This document shows, one piece after another, positions 22,448 to 33,692 of a DNA stretch of 64,000 nucleotides (within the stretch, counting starts at the first letter, position 1; every line of letters begins with the position of its first letter). The stretch spans positions 15,500,001-15,564,000 of the forward strand of contig CM063106.1 of NCBI GenBank assembly GCA_031841125.1, read 5' to 3'. The position numbers and the translations under genes were made by a program. The DNA is from Acanthococcus lagerstroemiae. Lineage: Eukaryota > Arthropoda > Insecta > Hemiptera > Eriococcidae. The notes under the pieces are model-generated. The model made no database searches, was not told the DNA's origin, and saw only the letters and a list, made by a program, of their open reading frames with translations.

Positions 22448-25093
22448 TCAATTATTACCTGCTCCCATGTCTGCATTGGTGGTCACGTAAACTCGTGCGG
22501 CCCGCCGTTCATGACGGTCCATCATCTCTTCCCACCATCGCTCTTCCGGGGTATTAATATACAAAGTTTGGGATGAAGCAACATCGGCCATCAACGGATC
22601 GCTCGCTGGAATCGCCGTACATGACTCCGTATCATCGTCATCTGTAACATTATCAACGTTACTGCATTTCGTCGACCGTTCGTTGTTGTCAATTCAGAAC
22701 TAGCTACGAGGTAACATTACCACTAGAGGTCGTGTATTCGCGGTCGTTCTCCACATTTTGGCACTCTGATTCGCTTGCGTTATCTGTAAAATAGAACGAT
22801 TCGATTCAGTTCCCTACACACGTCATTTCCCGTCATCATGTCATTTCCTATCATTCGTCTGCCTTACCCTCTCTGGTATGTCGGACCTCTGGTTCCATGC
22901 CGTCATCATTCGTGTTCGTTCCGGCTGCCGAACTGATGATCCCTTCTGAGGGTGGTTGGGCCTGCTGTTGACCTGCGTCCACCCCTGTTTGATGTAGGTT
23001 TCGTTTAGTCGCTGAAACATGGTAAACGTAACGTTATTATTCAGTGCGGACCACATTTAATTAGTATGACTTCTCAATCCAAATTGCCTCATTCATATTC
23101 TAGAGAACACGGTTCGGAGCTCTGCTGTCACTCATTTGTCGCTACAGCCTACATTATCCTCTCTGACTGTGTGACAAATTCATCACATGTCTCACCCATT
23201 ATCAGTCTCCTTGACGGTGCCTCCCTGTTTCCGATTTGCACCCATCTCATCATCTTGGTCACTGTCCTCTGTTTCCGGCACCGGCACTCTCTTCCGTTGT
23301 TTGGCCGGTTGTCTCGACGTACTGGCCGCCGCATCGGTGGGCTCCTCATCATTTTCGCACTCCAAGTTTCGCGACTCTACAGCGGGCCGTCGCTTTTTCG
23401 GCGCCCTTCGTCGTCGTTTGCGCATTGCATCTAGTTTGCGCTGCTCTTCGACGCCGAGAGTTCTCCAGGAGACCAGCTTCAGAACCGTCCACCATTCCGC
23501 TGCATTGTAATCCCCGTATCCGACTAGGGGTGGACCAGTACCCGTATAGTGCTCACGTAATATTCGTATTCCGCTAGGTGTACTCCAGAAAGGAAATCTC
23601 GGTCCGACTAGCCTTTCTGCGGTCGGATCTTCCGGATAATGTGAGGCCCGCTGTAGTTCGTGTTTTATCCGATATGAGTGAGTGTTCATCCTAAAAGATT
23701 GTTCAAAGAACACGTTATACTTATACCTCTTCTATTTCGTTGTTCCGTATCCTACCAATTACTACATGAATCTGTGTGATATAAACCGTTTACTACCGTT
23801 ACCCGAAACTTTCAAATTATGACTTACGGCAGCTGACAGCATCGACAAACTACTCTAATCGTATGATCTTCATAGTCTAAAAGGGCAATAGACGGCGGCT
23901 TCGCTTCTAAATTGTTCCAATCAATTTGCCAAGTTAATTCCGCAGGTTCATGGCCCTCATCCGCTGGACCACCGGCATACCACTCAATACGTGTCTCGTA
24001 CAACAAGGGATTCCAGCGTTTTGCTACAACATTATAATATGTCACCCGGCGAATACACTCCGCGGCGGCTGGCCCGCCAAGTACCGTTAGTAGCCGATCC
24101 GGAGCCGGTGGAACTGAATCGATATGGAACTCTCCTTTGATGGCAGAGACGCTTATCGGCACTTGTACGACTCCGAATTTGTTTGGTTGGACTGTGTACG
24201 TCAGCTTTAGCTGACTTAGTCGATTTCCCTCTCCGATGAGCGTCAACGCCTCTTTCGCCTGCGTCATTATCCGACTGCTCATATCGTTGAGATGATCTAT
24301 TTTATCATGTATGCGCCCTAGAAACGATTCCTGAATTTGTTACTTGTCCTACTCTTATATGTCACCTTTTCACTGGAGATCTACACTCACCTGGAGCCGC
24401 GCCTAAATTCAATTCCGCACGGGAGGCTTCGAGGGTCCCGATTAATGTCTTGTAGTATTCTATTTCAATATTAATTTTCTTTTCAACTATGCGGTTAATG
24501 TTGTCACCTGACTCACGGACGATGGGACTGGGTGGTTCAAAATCTACAATTAATCATGTTACTGTCTTACTTCTCTTGTGAAACTGTTGTCCTGTTACTC
24601 TTTCTTAGACTAATTCAATCTCAGACCTGCTGATGTGTCGGTGATCTGCGCGCCAGCAATATGCGACTGCATGAGGACAGGCACTGATTGCATGGCTAAC
24701 TCTCCCTTGGCTTCTGATTCAGCCTCTTCGGTGGTTACCGGTACAACACTATTAAATATAAATATTACATTCATATTGTTACTTGCAAATCATGATTTTC
24801 ATGCTCGGTACACTTCAATTTCCATCATTGCGATTTTGCCGTCTCTCCCCTGCTCTACCCACATACAGGACATCAGACATTTATCGTAATTTGGTAACAG
24901 ATCCCTACTATTGCCCAATTCCGTTGCTGACCACCTTTACCTTACTGTATATGTGCTACCCGGGGACACATTGATCACCACGGATCACAAAGTTCTGTCT
25001 CGATTCATCACGACGTTCATCGTCCTCACTCACGACTACTTCTGATATGTAACTCTGACTAACCATATCTCCCACTGACGGGTCCGCTTTGAA
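22448..25093 (-). CDS. Unrecognised multi-exon gene, about 590 residues
   Basis: Eight minus-strand exons are proposed: 25093-24960 (ATG at 25066), 24748-24627, 24543-24391, 24317-23828, 23690-23196, 23011-22868, 22783-22721 and 22641-22448. Introns are about 60-210 bp with GT..AG borders. Phases agree at every junction but one: exon 5 leaves two bases (AATGG|GTGAGA) while exon 6 needs one, so this copy has a one-base indel there or the protein ends in TGA just past that donor. A leader exon ending GCAGCCAT|GTAAGT at 25137 may be 5' UTR. The product is acidic at its start. It has a middle with AECIRRVTYYNVVAKRWN and RIEWYAGG, a basic patch RKRRRRAPKKRR that looks like a nuclear signal, and an acidic, low-complexity end. 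I do not recognise the family. It could be host, transposon or viral in origin. Confidence 0.65.
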
Positions 25094-25194
25094 CTTGTTA
25101 TTATTTCATCAAATCAATCATCACGGTACTACTTACATGGCTGCTTCCTGAATTGGCTCCATGTCGACCACCTTAAATTTCGAATCGCAATATC

Positions 25195-25617
25195 TACTGA
25201 ATGATCGACCACGTACTGAACAAGGGGAAGTCTTCTCGTTATTGTGAACCTAGAAATGAATTTTCAAGTGTCTTTTTTGAGTGAATAATTGAACGCATAT
25301 TGAGCAAGAGAGATGTTTCTCGCTATTATGAACCATGATGTGTCTTTTCAAGTGGCTTTTATTAGGTTACAATCGACCACATATAGAGCAAGATCTCGTA
25401 TTATTAATCACCATGATGTGCAATTTCAAGTTACCTATCGACCCCATATTAAGCGAGAAAGAATATGTGTTATCAAGTTACTTTTATAATTGAATAATCA
25501 ACCGCATATTGAGCAAGAAGAGGGCTTTTTATTATTATGAATAATGATAACTGTATTCATATTAGGTTTTTTTTTTAATTTTTAATTTTTTTTTTTTTGA
25601 GAATATTCGACTGCATA
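25195..25617 (-). pseudogene. Decayed C2H2 fingers downstream of zinc-finger gene 2
   Basis: Nearly identical to 16296-16720. Homology to the other units begins abruptly at about 25195, directly after the leader exon of the multi-exon gene, so this is a breakpoint. Confidence 0.7.
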
Positions 25618-26691
25618 TTAAGCACGATTAATGTTTCTCAGATTATGAAAATTGATAATATGTATTTTCAAGGTATATTTACTAGTGAATGATCGACGAC
25701 ATACTGAGCAAGAGAAAGGCTTCTTCTTATTATGAACCCTGCCATGTATTTTCAAGTGAATTTTTTGAGTGAATGATCGACTGCATACTGAACAAGCAAA
25801 AGGCTTCTCCTTATTATGAATCATGCCATGTCTTTTTAAGTCATATTTTTTAGTGAATGATCGACTGCATACTGAACAAGCAAAAGGCTTCTCCTTATTA
25901 TGAACCATGCCATGTCTTTTTAAGTCATATTTTTTAGTGAATGATCGACTGCATACTGAACAAGCAAAAGGCTTCTCCTTATTATGAATCATGCCATGTA
26001 TTTTTAAGTCATATTTTTGAGTGAACGATTGACTGCATACTGAACAAGCAAAAGGCTTCTCCTTATTATGAATCATGCCATGTCTTTTGAAGTCATATTT
26101 TCGAGTGAACGATTGACTGCATACTGAACAAGCAAAAGGTCTTTCATTATTATGAGTTCGCTCATGTATTTTCAAATGAATTTTTTGAGTGAATGAACGA
26201 CTGCATACGGAACAAGCAAAAGGCTTCTCAATATTATGAGCCTTGATATGTCTATTTAAGTTACTTTTTGTAGAGAATGACCGATTGCACATAGGACAAG
26301 CGAAAGGGTTCTCACTATCATGAGCCAGGATATGTTTTTCAAAGCAGGTTCTGTAAATGAATGACCGACTGCATATATGACAAAGAAAATGCCCTTCATC
26401 ACGGGTCATGCTCTCTGTTTTTGAGACATTATCTTCAGCAAATGACGAACGGGAAGAACATAAAACACCTTCTTCGTTGTTTGACATTCTGTTGTGCTTT
26501 TTCGGGTGCTTGGCGGATTGACTGCTAATCGCGCTTGAGTCTGTTTCTCCATTACAAGTTGTAACAAATCTGGTATAGTTAAGTTTACTAGTGGATACCT
26601 CATTCATAGCTGTATCACAAAATTCACCAATCGGTTGAGTTCGTTCGTTGTAGTTAGTTTGATAAGGGCTTCCACTTGTGATGAGATTGTT
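25618..26691 (-). CDS. C2H2 zinc-finger protein, copy 2 (9 fingers), 5' truncated
   Basis: Same protein as copy 1 with one more finger. An added unit reads CSVCSQSFTQKYDLKIHGMIH between the fourth and fifth fingers of copy 1, so there are nine in all, with HNKEKPFAC-type linkers. The frame is open to the normal end (INFHNLRNINRA). The front is broken: homology to the other copies stops at 26691, inside the amino-terminal exon, and LINE DNA follows. The splice acceptor and MNYQQQSP opening are therefore missing. An open frame continues 30 bases into LINE DNA, but any start there would be chimeric. It may be a pseudogene despite its intact fingers. Confidence 0.75.
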   Translation of the reverse strand, partial: NNLITSGSPYQTNYNERTQPIGEFCDTAMNEVSTSKLNYTRFVTTCNGETDSSAISSQSAKHPKKHNRMSNNEEGVLCSSRSSFAEDNVSKTESMTRDEGHFLCHICSRSFIYRTCFEKHILAHDSENPFACPMCNRSFSTKSNLNRHIKAHNIEKPFACSVCSRSFTQKIHLKIHERTHNNERPFACSVCSQSFTRKYDFKRHGMIHNKEKPFACSVCSQSFTQKYDLKIHGMIHNKEKPFACSVCSRSFTKKYDLKRHGMVHNKEKPFACSVCSRSFTKKYDLKRHGMIHNKEKPFACSVCSRSFTQKIHLKIHGRVHNKKKPFSCSVCRRSFTSKYTLKIHIINFHNLRNINRA

Positions 26692-27100
26692 CCTCGGGAT
26701 GACTATGATTGTCAACAACAATGATATGGCCCCTAGTCTCCGTCAGCCCGATCTGCCAGTGCAGCCGGAAGGGGTACGAAGAATATGCGGAGGAAAAACA
26801 AAAGGCGGAAACGTGGTTATAACGAAAAACAACATAGGATAGCGACGTGGAACGTACGAACGCTGTATCAAGCCGGAAAAACAGAGAATATAACAATGGA
26901 AGCAGAAAGACTGAATCTGGACATAGCCTACTTGGAATGAGTGAGACGAGATTATCAAGGTACGGAAAAATTAATAGAGACCAATATGAACTGATTTACT
27001 CAAGTAGTGAAGAACACGAACGAAGTGTAGGAATACTGATGAAGAAAGAACTCAGCCTAGCAATCGAAGAAACTATTTTCAGAAGTCTATCGCTTTCTTT
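26692..27100 (+). pseudogene. LINE 5' region and endonuclease fragment
   Basis: Plus-strand frames give IATWNVRTLYQAGKTENI (the first endonuclease motif of RTE-like LINEs, ~26838), then LNLDIAYLGMSETRLSRYGK and a GILMKKELSLAIEE-like stretch. One frame change lies near 26930. This is the longest of three endonuclease fragments in the cluster (compare 20041 and 32591). It joins the TGTGAG composite repeat at about 27113. Confidence 0.75.
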
Positions 27101-27112
27101 GTACCATCTATA

Positions 27113-27858
27113 TTTATGTGTCTCGGAACTTGTTCGTGCGGGGTTTCTTTTTACCAGCCCCTTGTCTATTTAGGTTGGTGTTCCTAGCCTGATTAATTTC
27201 GTTTATTAGATAGTGTATTTTCAGGGTTATATACTTCAGTAGTTTTCATTTTTTTATTTTTTTTACATTTTATACCTACTTGGTGTGGTGGGACGTATGG
27301 CGATGTACGCATGCCAAAGTTGCCCCTAAGACACCGCATCCCCGGCCACAGGAACTACCCTTTCGAGTATCGCGTCAGTGACCGGAGGGAATTTTATACC
27401 TACTTACACTTTTAGTTAATTCTGAAGTATTTGACTCAAGTTTTAATTTGCAATAAACGCCGAAATTAAATGAAAGACAATTTGATTAATAATATGAGCA
27501 TGAAGTGAGTAGAACTGTAATTATAGTATGAGCTGTACGCGAGTACAGAGTGAGCGGATTGTGTGAGTATAGTGTGAGTGGGAATCTGATTAACATGTTC
27601 AAACACTGCGTGAATGTTGTGTGAGTAGAATTGCGATTAAAATGTGAATAATATGTTACTATAGTGTGAGTGAAGCTATGATTGAAATGTGAGTATTATG
27701 TGAGCGCTTCGTGAGTGGTTTTTATAGGGACGTTATGAGTGCTTTGCATAGTAGTATTATGAGTGACCTTACAGGAAGGGTAATCTGGTAAAACAAAATG
27801 TGAGTGATCAAAAGCCTCAAAACGGTAGTAGTTTGTGATATGTTTTGTGAGTGCTCTC
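27113..27858. repeat. Composite TGTGAG-rich repeat, copy 2
   Basis: Same family as 11481-15245 but without the LINE (intact target at 27528-27541) and with the R1 fragment at 27282-27390. It ends at AAATTGTCAATCG. Confidence 0.7.
27282..27390 (-). mobile_element. R1-clade LINE 3'-UTR insertion, 109 bp, 15-bp TSD
   Basis: A severely 5'-truncated insertion, the reverse complement of the R1-type LINE 3' end at about 48070-48178. It is bounded by perfect direct repeats ATTTTATACCTACTT at 27267-27281 and 27391-27405, as target-primed reverse transcription produces. Confidence 0.85.
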
Positions 27859-28586
27859 TAAATTGTCAATCGAATAGGGCTCCTATTAGCTTCAAACAAG
27901 CTAAAGAATATTTTTCAGTTTTTTCTTTGTAGAATTTCCATGAAAATTTTCTATTTGTGACGATCGCGGTGGGGGATTATCCACCGAATTTCCCGTTCGG
28001 ACCGGTTTCTGTCGCTGATTGATTCTATGATTGATTAATCGCTTATTAAAATTCAGCGAGTAGGAATTTATAATTCTTCAAGTTTGTATTATTCGAAATA
28101 GGATCAGTAAAACGGGCTCGTTACAAATAAGTCATATTTATTTCCACATTACATGGGGTAGTCATTTTAATAAAACATAAATTAAATACATGATAATTAT
28201 GCACTTAATAAGTATTTACGGATTCTAGTAGACAGAGATGTTCTGAAACAAGCCAATTTGAGCCAAATGTTAAATTTACTTAGTTGTCTAAAGGTTTTCC
28301 ATATCCTTGAATTACTACAAAAGTTTTTTCCACACATATTAAACAAGCGAAAGTCATTCTCTCATCTGTTCTCCACGTCGCCCTTTTAAGTGAATGGTCA
28401 ACCACAAACTGAGCACGAGAAAAGCTTTTTTCAGTAGTATGGACCATGATAGGTGTTTGCAACTACCACTTATGATAGAATAATTGATTACATATTGAAG
28501 AAAACGAATGGTTTCTCACTATATTGTGAACCATAATTATATGTTTTCAAGTTATTTTCGGAGTTCCAGATGCGCAAGAACCCCCT

Positions 28587-28911
28587 AGTTACCCGCGGAA
28601 AATTTACCTTTGTAACCCTTTGATTACCCGGAGAAAAAAAAAAAGGGTTTCCGAAGGTAACTGACGCTTAACTACAAGGCTACATGGGTAACTATAAGGT
28701 TACCAGTTATCCAACGCGTAAACCTCGTTCTGATTAGGTCTTCCATAAGCTGTTATTCAGCTAATCATCACGTTTCGTTTACATAGTGGGTAACTGGTGA
28801 TCCTATAGTTACCCATGTACAACTGTAATTAACCGTCAGTTACGCTCGAAAACCCTTCAGGTATCCGGGTAATCGATGGGTCACAAAAGGGTGAATGTTC
28901 CGCGGGTAACT
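28587..28911. mobile_element. MITE, TIR AGTTACCCGCGGAA, copy 2
   Basis: Counterpart of 15956-16278 with the same 14-bp inverted ends (28587-28600, 28898-28911) at the same place in the duplicated block. It was copied by the block duplication, not by a new insertion. Confidence 0.75.
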
Positions 28912-28919
28912 GGCCGGTT

Positions 28920-29446
28920 TTTTCGCAACGGGTGAATGATCGACCGCATACTGAACAAGGGGAAGTCTTCTCGTTATTGTGAACCTAGAAATGAATTTTC
29001 AAGTGTCTTTTTTGAGTGAATAATTGAACGCATATTGAGCAAGAGAGATGTTTCTCGCTATTATGAACCATGATGTGTCTTTTCAAGTGGCTTTTATTAG
29101 GTTACAATCGACCACATATAGAGCAAGAGCAATATCTCGTATTATTAATCACCATGATGTGCAATTTCAAGTTACCTATCGACCCCATGTTAAGCGAGAA
29201 AGAATATGTGTTTCATCAAGTTACTTTTATAAGTGAATAATGAACCGCATGTTGAGCAAGAAGAGGGCTTTTTATTATGATGAATAATGATAACTGTGTT
29301 CATATCAAGTAGGTTTTTTTTTAATTTTTTTTTTTTTTTTGAGACTATTCGACCGCATATTAAGCACGATTAATGTTTCTCAGATTATGAAAATTGATAA
29401 TATGTATTTTCAAGGTATATTTACGAGTGAATGATCGACAACATAC
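28920..29446 (-). pseudogene. Decayed C2H2 fingers downstream of zinc-finger gene 3
   Basis: Matches the decayed array after copy 1 with scattered indels. It also holds the former seventh finger of this copy (29340-29446), which lies past the premature stop. Confidence 0.65.
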
Positions 29447-30310
29447 TCAGCAAGAGAAAAGCTTCTTCTTATTATGAACCCTGCCATGTTTTTTCAAGTG
29501 ACTTTTTTGAGTGAATGATCGACTGCATACTGAACAAGCAAAAGGCTTTGCCTTATTATGAATCATGCCATGTCTTTTTAAGTCATATTTTCGAGTGAAC
29601 GATTGACTGCATACTGAACAAGCAAAAGGCCTTTTATTATTATGAATCATGACATGTGTTTTTAAGTGGTCTCTCCGAGCGAATGAACGACTGCATACTG
29701 AACAAGCAAAAGGTTTTTCATTATTATGAGTTCGCTCATGTATTTTCAAATGAACTTTTTGAGTGAATGAACGACTGCATGCGGAACAAGCAAAAGGCTT
29801 CTCATTATTATGAGCCTTGATATGTTTATTTAAGTTACTTCCTGTAGAGAATGACCGATTGCATATAGGACAAGCAAAAGGGTTATCACTATCATGAGCC
29901 AGGATATGTTTTTCAAAGCAGGTTCTGTAAATGAATGACCGACTGCATATATGACAAAGAAAATGCCCTCCATTACAGGCCATGCTCTGTGTTTTTGAGA
30001 CATTATCTTCAGCAAATGACGAACGGGAAGAACATAAAACACCTTCTTCGTTGTTTGACGTTCTGTTGTGCTTTTTCGGGTGCTTGGCGGATTGACTGCT
30101 AATCGCGTTTGAGTCTGTTTCTCCATTACAAGTTGTAACATATCTGGTAAAGTTAAGTTTACTAGTGGATACCTCATTCATAGCTGTATCACAAAATTCA
30201 CCAATCGGTTGAGTTCGTTCATTGTAGTTAATTTGATAAGGGCTTCCACTTGTGATGAGATTGTTGTCGAGAAGAACTGGGCTTTGTTGTTGATAATTCA
30301 TTACAGAATC
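29447..30310 (-). pseudogene. C2H2 zinc-finger protein, copy 3, premature stop (6 fingers)
   Basis: The acceptor TCTTGCAG|GATTCTGTA places the exon start at 30310, and the first in-frame ATG is at 30301. The amino half matches copies 1 and 2. Six complete fingers follow, including one unique to this copy (CSVCSRSFARRDHLKTHVMIH). The seventh begins LFSC and is cut by TGA at 29447-29449, where copies 1 and 2 have TCA (serine). The finger residues beyond are still readable. A truncated six-finger protein could still be made, so a functional short form cannot be excluded. Confidence 0.75.
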
Positions 30311-31387
30311 CTGCAAGAGACACGAGAGTCTGTGAATTTTATTTTCATGGTAACGTTGGTTGGTATAATGTACATATGGTTGAAAAAGCTGCCAAGGCAG
30401 AACCAGCATCTTATGTGTTAACAGCTCCTTGATTAATCTACTAATAAGTGCAGGGTGCGTACCGAAATTGTGACAATGGAGTATTCTACAAATTTTGACA
30501 GCTGTTAGAAAATCTATAGTTTTTGGTTGGAAATTGTGACACGGTCGGCTGTTTTAACGATCCCAGTCCATTAGTATGGTAAGCGGAATAGTTTTATTTA
30601 GGCATAGTAGTAAGCAAAATATGAATCATTCCGAGGAAAAGTATAGGTTTTACCCACCCTTCTTTTGGCAGGTTTGTTTCAGCCCGATTCTTTCTGTCTG
30701 ATATAGGTGCATACCTATATATTGCTTCAAAATAAAAGTAACTTGTATATGCTTTAGGTACGTGATACAGGTTGCTTCGGAAGCAAGTATCTAATTATTC
30801 TCGATTCGACTTAAAATTATAACTACCCGCTGGATCGAGGGAAGGGGAGTGTATAAAAGCTCATTGAAATAAATGTTATTGACAGAAAAGTTTTGTTGAT
30901 CCCCAATTCTTCTAAATGGTTCCTTACTTTTGTTAAAAATTACAAGAATAACAATTAATATTTCCAATTCTACCGCAAATGTCATTTTTCAACAGCTCCC
31001 CTCAAGTCTCATTCAACTATATTTCAGACCTGAGTCAAATTCATCATCTTGTAGATGGTATAAGGTAAGGAAAAATTTGGCTGTATCAAAGGGCCCTCTA
31101 TCCCTTTTCGGTCTTCTCCAGAGTAATAACCAAATCGTCCTCGCCCGACACTTCCCACTAGTATGACCTTAATTCGGCTTCTTTTCATTTTCTAATCCCC
31201 TCGTTCCTAAGAATCTCTTACCATCCTCAGGTCTGCTGCTTTTTTCCCTCAAGTAGCTGTTTACAGTGCCCTCCTCAAGACTCATTTAAGAGTTTCCAGA
31301 ACAGAGTTTTTGTTTCACCATGCTGTTGTGCTTTTTCATGTACTTGAAGGATTGACTGATAATCATATACTTGAGTAATGTTCTCCA
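30311..31387. other. Intron or spacer of the zinc-finger cluster
   Basis: Duplicate of 17756-18866; no gene recognised. Confidence 0.5.
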
Positions 31388-31573
31388 TTAAAAAACGTAA
31401 CATATCAAGTAATAGTCAAGGTTACTAATGAATACCTCATTGCGAGCTGTACCATAAGATTCACCTACCGTTTCCGTTCGTCCGTCGTAATTCGTTCGAC
31501 ATGGGCTTCCATTTCTGATAAGATTGTTGTCGAGAAGAACTGGACTTTGTTGCTGATAGTTCATTGTTGGATC
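31388..31573 (-). pseudogene. Extra amino-terminal zinc-finger exon, copy b
   Basis: Duplicate of 18867-19052 with the same acceptor and a MNYQQQSPVLLDNNLI opening. It is open for about 60 codons and then stops without fingers. Confidence 0.65.
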
Positions 31574-32590
31574 CTGCAAGAGTCAAAATGATTCTGTGAA
31601 TTTTTATTCTCATGTTAAATTCGGTTGGTATATACATATAGCGGTAGATCTAAAAAGACAGCGATGTGGGTAAAAATGCCGCCGAGGCAGAAACAATATC
31701 TTTTGTAATTAACAACTCGTTGATTAATCTCGTAAGTATGGCATGGTACGTACTGAAACGGTGACGATGGAGCTTCCTCCAAAAGATTGGCGGTTCCCTA
31801 AGCTGTTGGAAAAATTTTAACTACTCCAAAGTGCCCTCTATCTCTTTCTGCTCTTCCCCAGAATGATAATCCGATGATTCGTTTCCGCCTCTTCCCGTTA
31901 GTATGACGCTAGTTCGTGTTACTTTCATTATTTACCAGCTCGACCCTAAGAATCCCTTACCATCCTTAGGTCTGCTATTTTCTTACATACTTTTTCCCTC
32001 AGGTAGCCGTTTCCAGTGGCTTTCCTTAAATCCCATTCAAGAGTTTCCAGAACAGAGTTAGCTAGTGATGCCGATTCATAGACATCAAGAAGTAAAGTTC
32101 CAATTATGTTACGACGTGCAATGTGCATCCGATACTTATTCTTTTCTGTTGTTCAACTTATTTTATAACTGAGCGAACAATTTTTCTTACACGAATGGAA
32201 ATAATTTTTCGTGTAGCCATTTCTTTTATGGTTCTTTACCTCTCCTTCAGGGAACTCATTTTTCAATCGTTGCGCAGGGCTACAGGTCATAGCTGCTAGA
32301 GCCAGTTTTCTAAGTAGTAGTCACTCGAATTCCATATATGGTGCCTGTCCCACCGGTAAAGAAATGAATAGCTGTAACTAAAGGGGGATTCTGCGGGTCC
32401 ATGTCGTGCAGGGTGGTAATTCCATCTTCGGCAGGCTTGGTGCCGATGATGGAAGCTAAAGGAGAATCCTCTCCTCTTGCTGGCGGTAGAGACGGAGGGG
32501 TGTTGTAAGACGAATGCGGCAACGCCATTAAATGCCGTCATCAGAATACCGACTGCGCTAACACCCTGCAGACCACTAGCACACACGCAT
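31574..32590. other. Duplicated spacer with no recognised gene
   Basis: Counterpart of 19053-20040, with a short unique insertion near 31645-31670. Confidence 0.4.
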
Positions 32591-32896
32591 AACCTGGCCC
32601 GGGCAAAACTCCGTTTTGCGCGGGTGTAAGCGAGACTCCAGCGCCTCAGCCTACTTGGAATGAGTGAGACGAGACTATCAAGGTACGGAAAAATTAATAG
32701 AGACCAATATGAACCTATTTACTCAAGTAGTGAAGAACACGAACGAGGAGTAGGAATACTGATGAAGACAGAACTCAGCCTAGCAATCGAAGAAACTATT
32801 TTCAGAAGTCTATCGCTTTCTTTGTACCATCTATACTTACGTACCTCGGAACTTGTTCGTGCGGGGTTTCTTTTTACCAGTCCCTTGTTTGTTTAG
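32591..32896 (+). pseudogene. LINE endonuclease fragment
   Basis: Same piece as 20041-20350 (LGMSETRLSRYGKINRDQYE), carried along by the block duplication. Confidence 0.75.
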
Positions 32897-33465
32897 GTTG
32901 GTGTTCCTAGCCTGATTAATTTCGTTTATTAGATAGTGTATTTACAGGGTTATATACTTCAGTAGTTTTCATTTTCTATTTGTTTTTGCATTTTATACCT
33001 ACTTGGTGTGGTGGGACGTATGGCGATGCACGCATGCCAAAGTGGCCCCTGAGACACCGCACCCCCGGCCACAGGAACTACCCTTTCGAGTATCGCGTCA
33101 GTGACCGGAGGGAATTTTATACCTACTTACACTTTTAGTTAGTTCTGAAGTATTTGACTCTAGTTTTAATTTGCAATAAACGCCTAATTTAAATGAAAGA
33201 CAATTTTATTAATAATATGAGCATGAAGTGAGTAGAACTGTAATTATAGTATGAGCTGTATGTGAGTACAGAGTGAGCGGATTGAGTGAGTATAGTGTGA
33301 GTGGGAATATGATTAACATGTTCAAACACTGCGTGAATGTTGTGTGAGTAGAATTGCGATTAAAATGTGAATAATATGTTACTACAGTGTGAGTGAAGCA
33401 ATGATCAAAACGGTAGTAGTTTGTGATATGTTTTGTGAGTTCTCTCTAAATTGTCAATCAAATAG
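32897..33465. repeat. Composite TGTGAG-rich repeat, copy 3 (shortened)
   Basis: Matches 27165-27858 but lacks part of the TGTGAG section near 33405. It carries the R1 fragment (33005-33113) and an intact LINE target (33251-33264). Confidence 0.7.
33005..33113 (-). mobile_element. R1-clade LINE 3'-UTR insertion, duplicated copy
   Basis: Same 109-bp insertion as 27282-27390, flanked by ATTTTATACCTACTT at 32990-33004 and 33114-33128. The identical site and length show one ancestral insertion. Confidence 0.85.
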
Positions 33466-33512
33466 GGCTCCTATTAGCTTCAAACAAGCTAAAGAATATT
33501 TTTCATTTTTTC

Positions 33513-33692
33513 TTGGCGAAATTTCAAGGAAAGAGTTTGTTTACCCGTGGATACTTAATTCATAGCTGTACCATAAAATTCACCAACCGTTTCAGTTCCT
33601 CCGTTGTAATTAGTTGGACAAGAGCTTCCACTTGTGATAACATTGTTGTCGAGAAGAACTGGGGTTTGTTGCTGACAGTTCATTATTGGATC
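33513..33692 (-). pseudogene. Extra amino-terminal zinc-finger exon, copy c
   Basis: Minus strand from the acceptor TTGCAG|GATCCAATAATG at 33692. It has the conserved opening with QQQ/SNKP-like drift, then NNVITSGSSCPTNYG and a VGEFYGTAMN-like stretch. It is shorter than the others and has no finger region. Confidence 0.55.

Noticed and set aside
22841..23056. Open frame reading LNETYIKQGWTQVNSRPNHP
   Set aside because: The exon fits the spliced gene only in another frame, which keeps phase with the next two introns.
24317..24391. Alternative acceptor TTCAG|GAATCG for exon 4 of the unknown gene
   Set aside because: It leaves the frame out of phase with the previous donor; TTTCTAG|GGCGC restores the phase.
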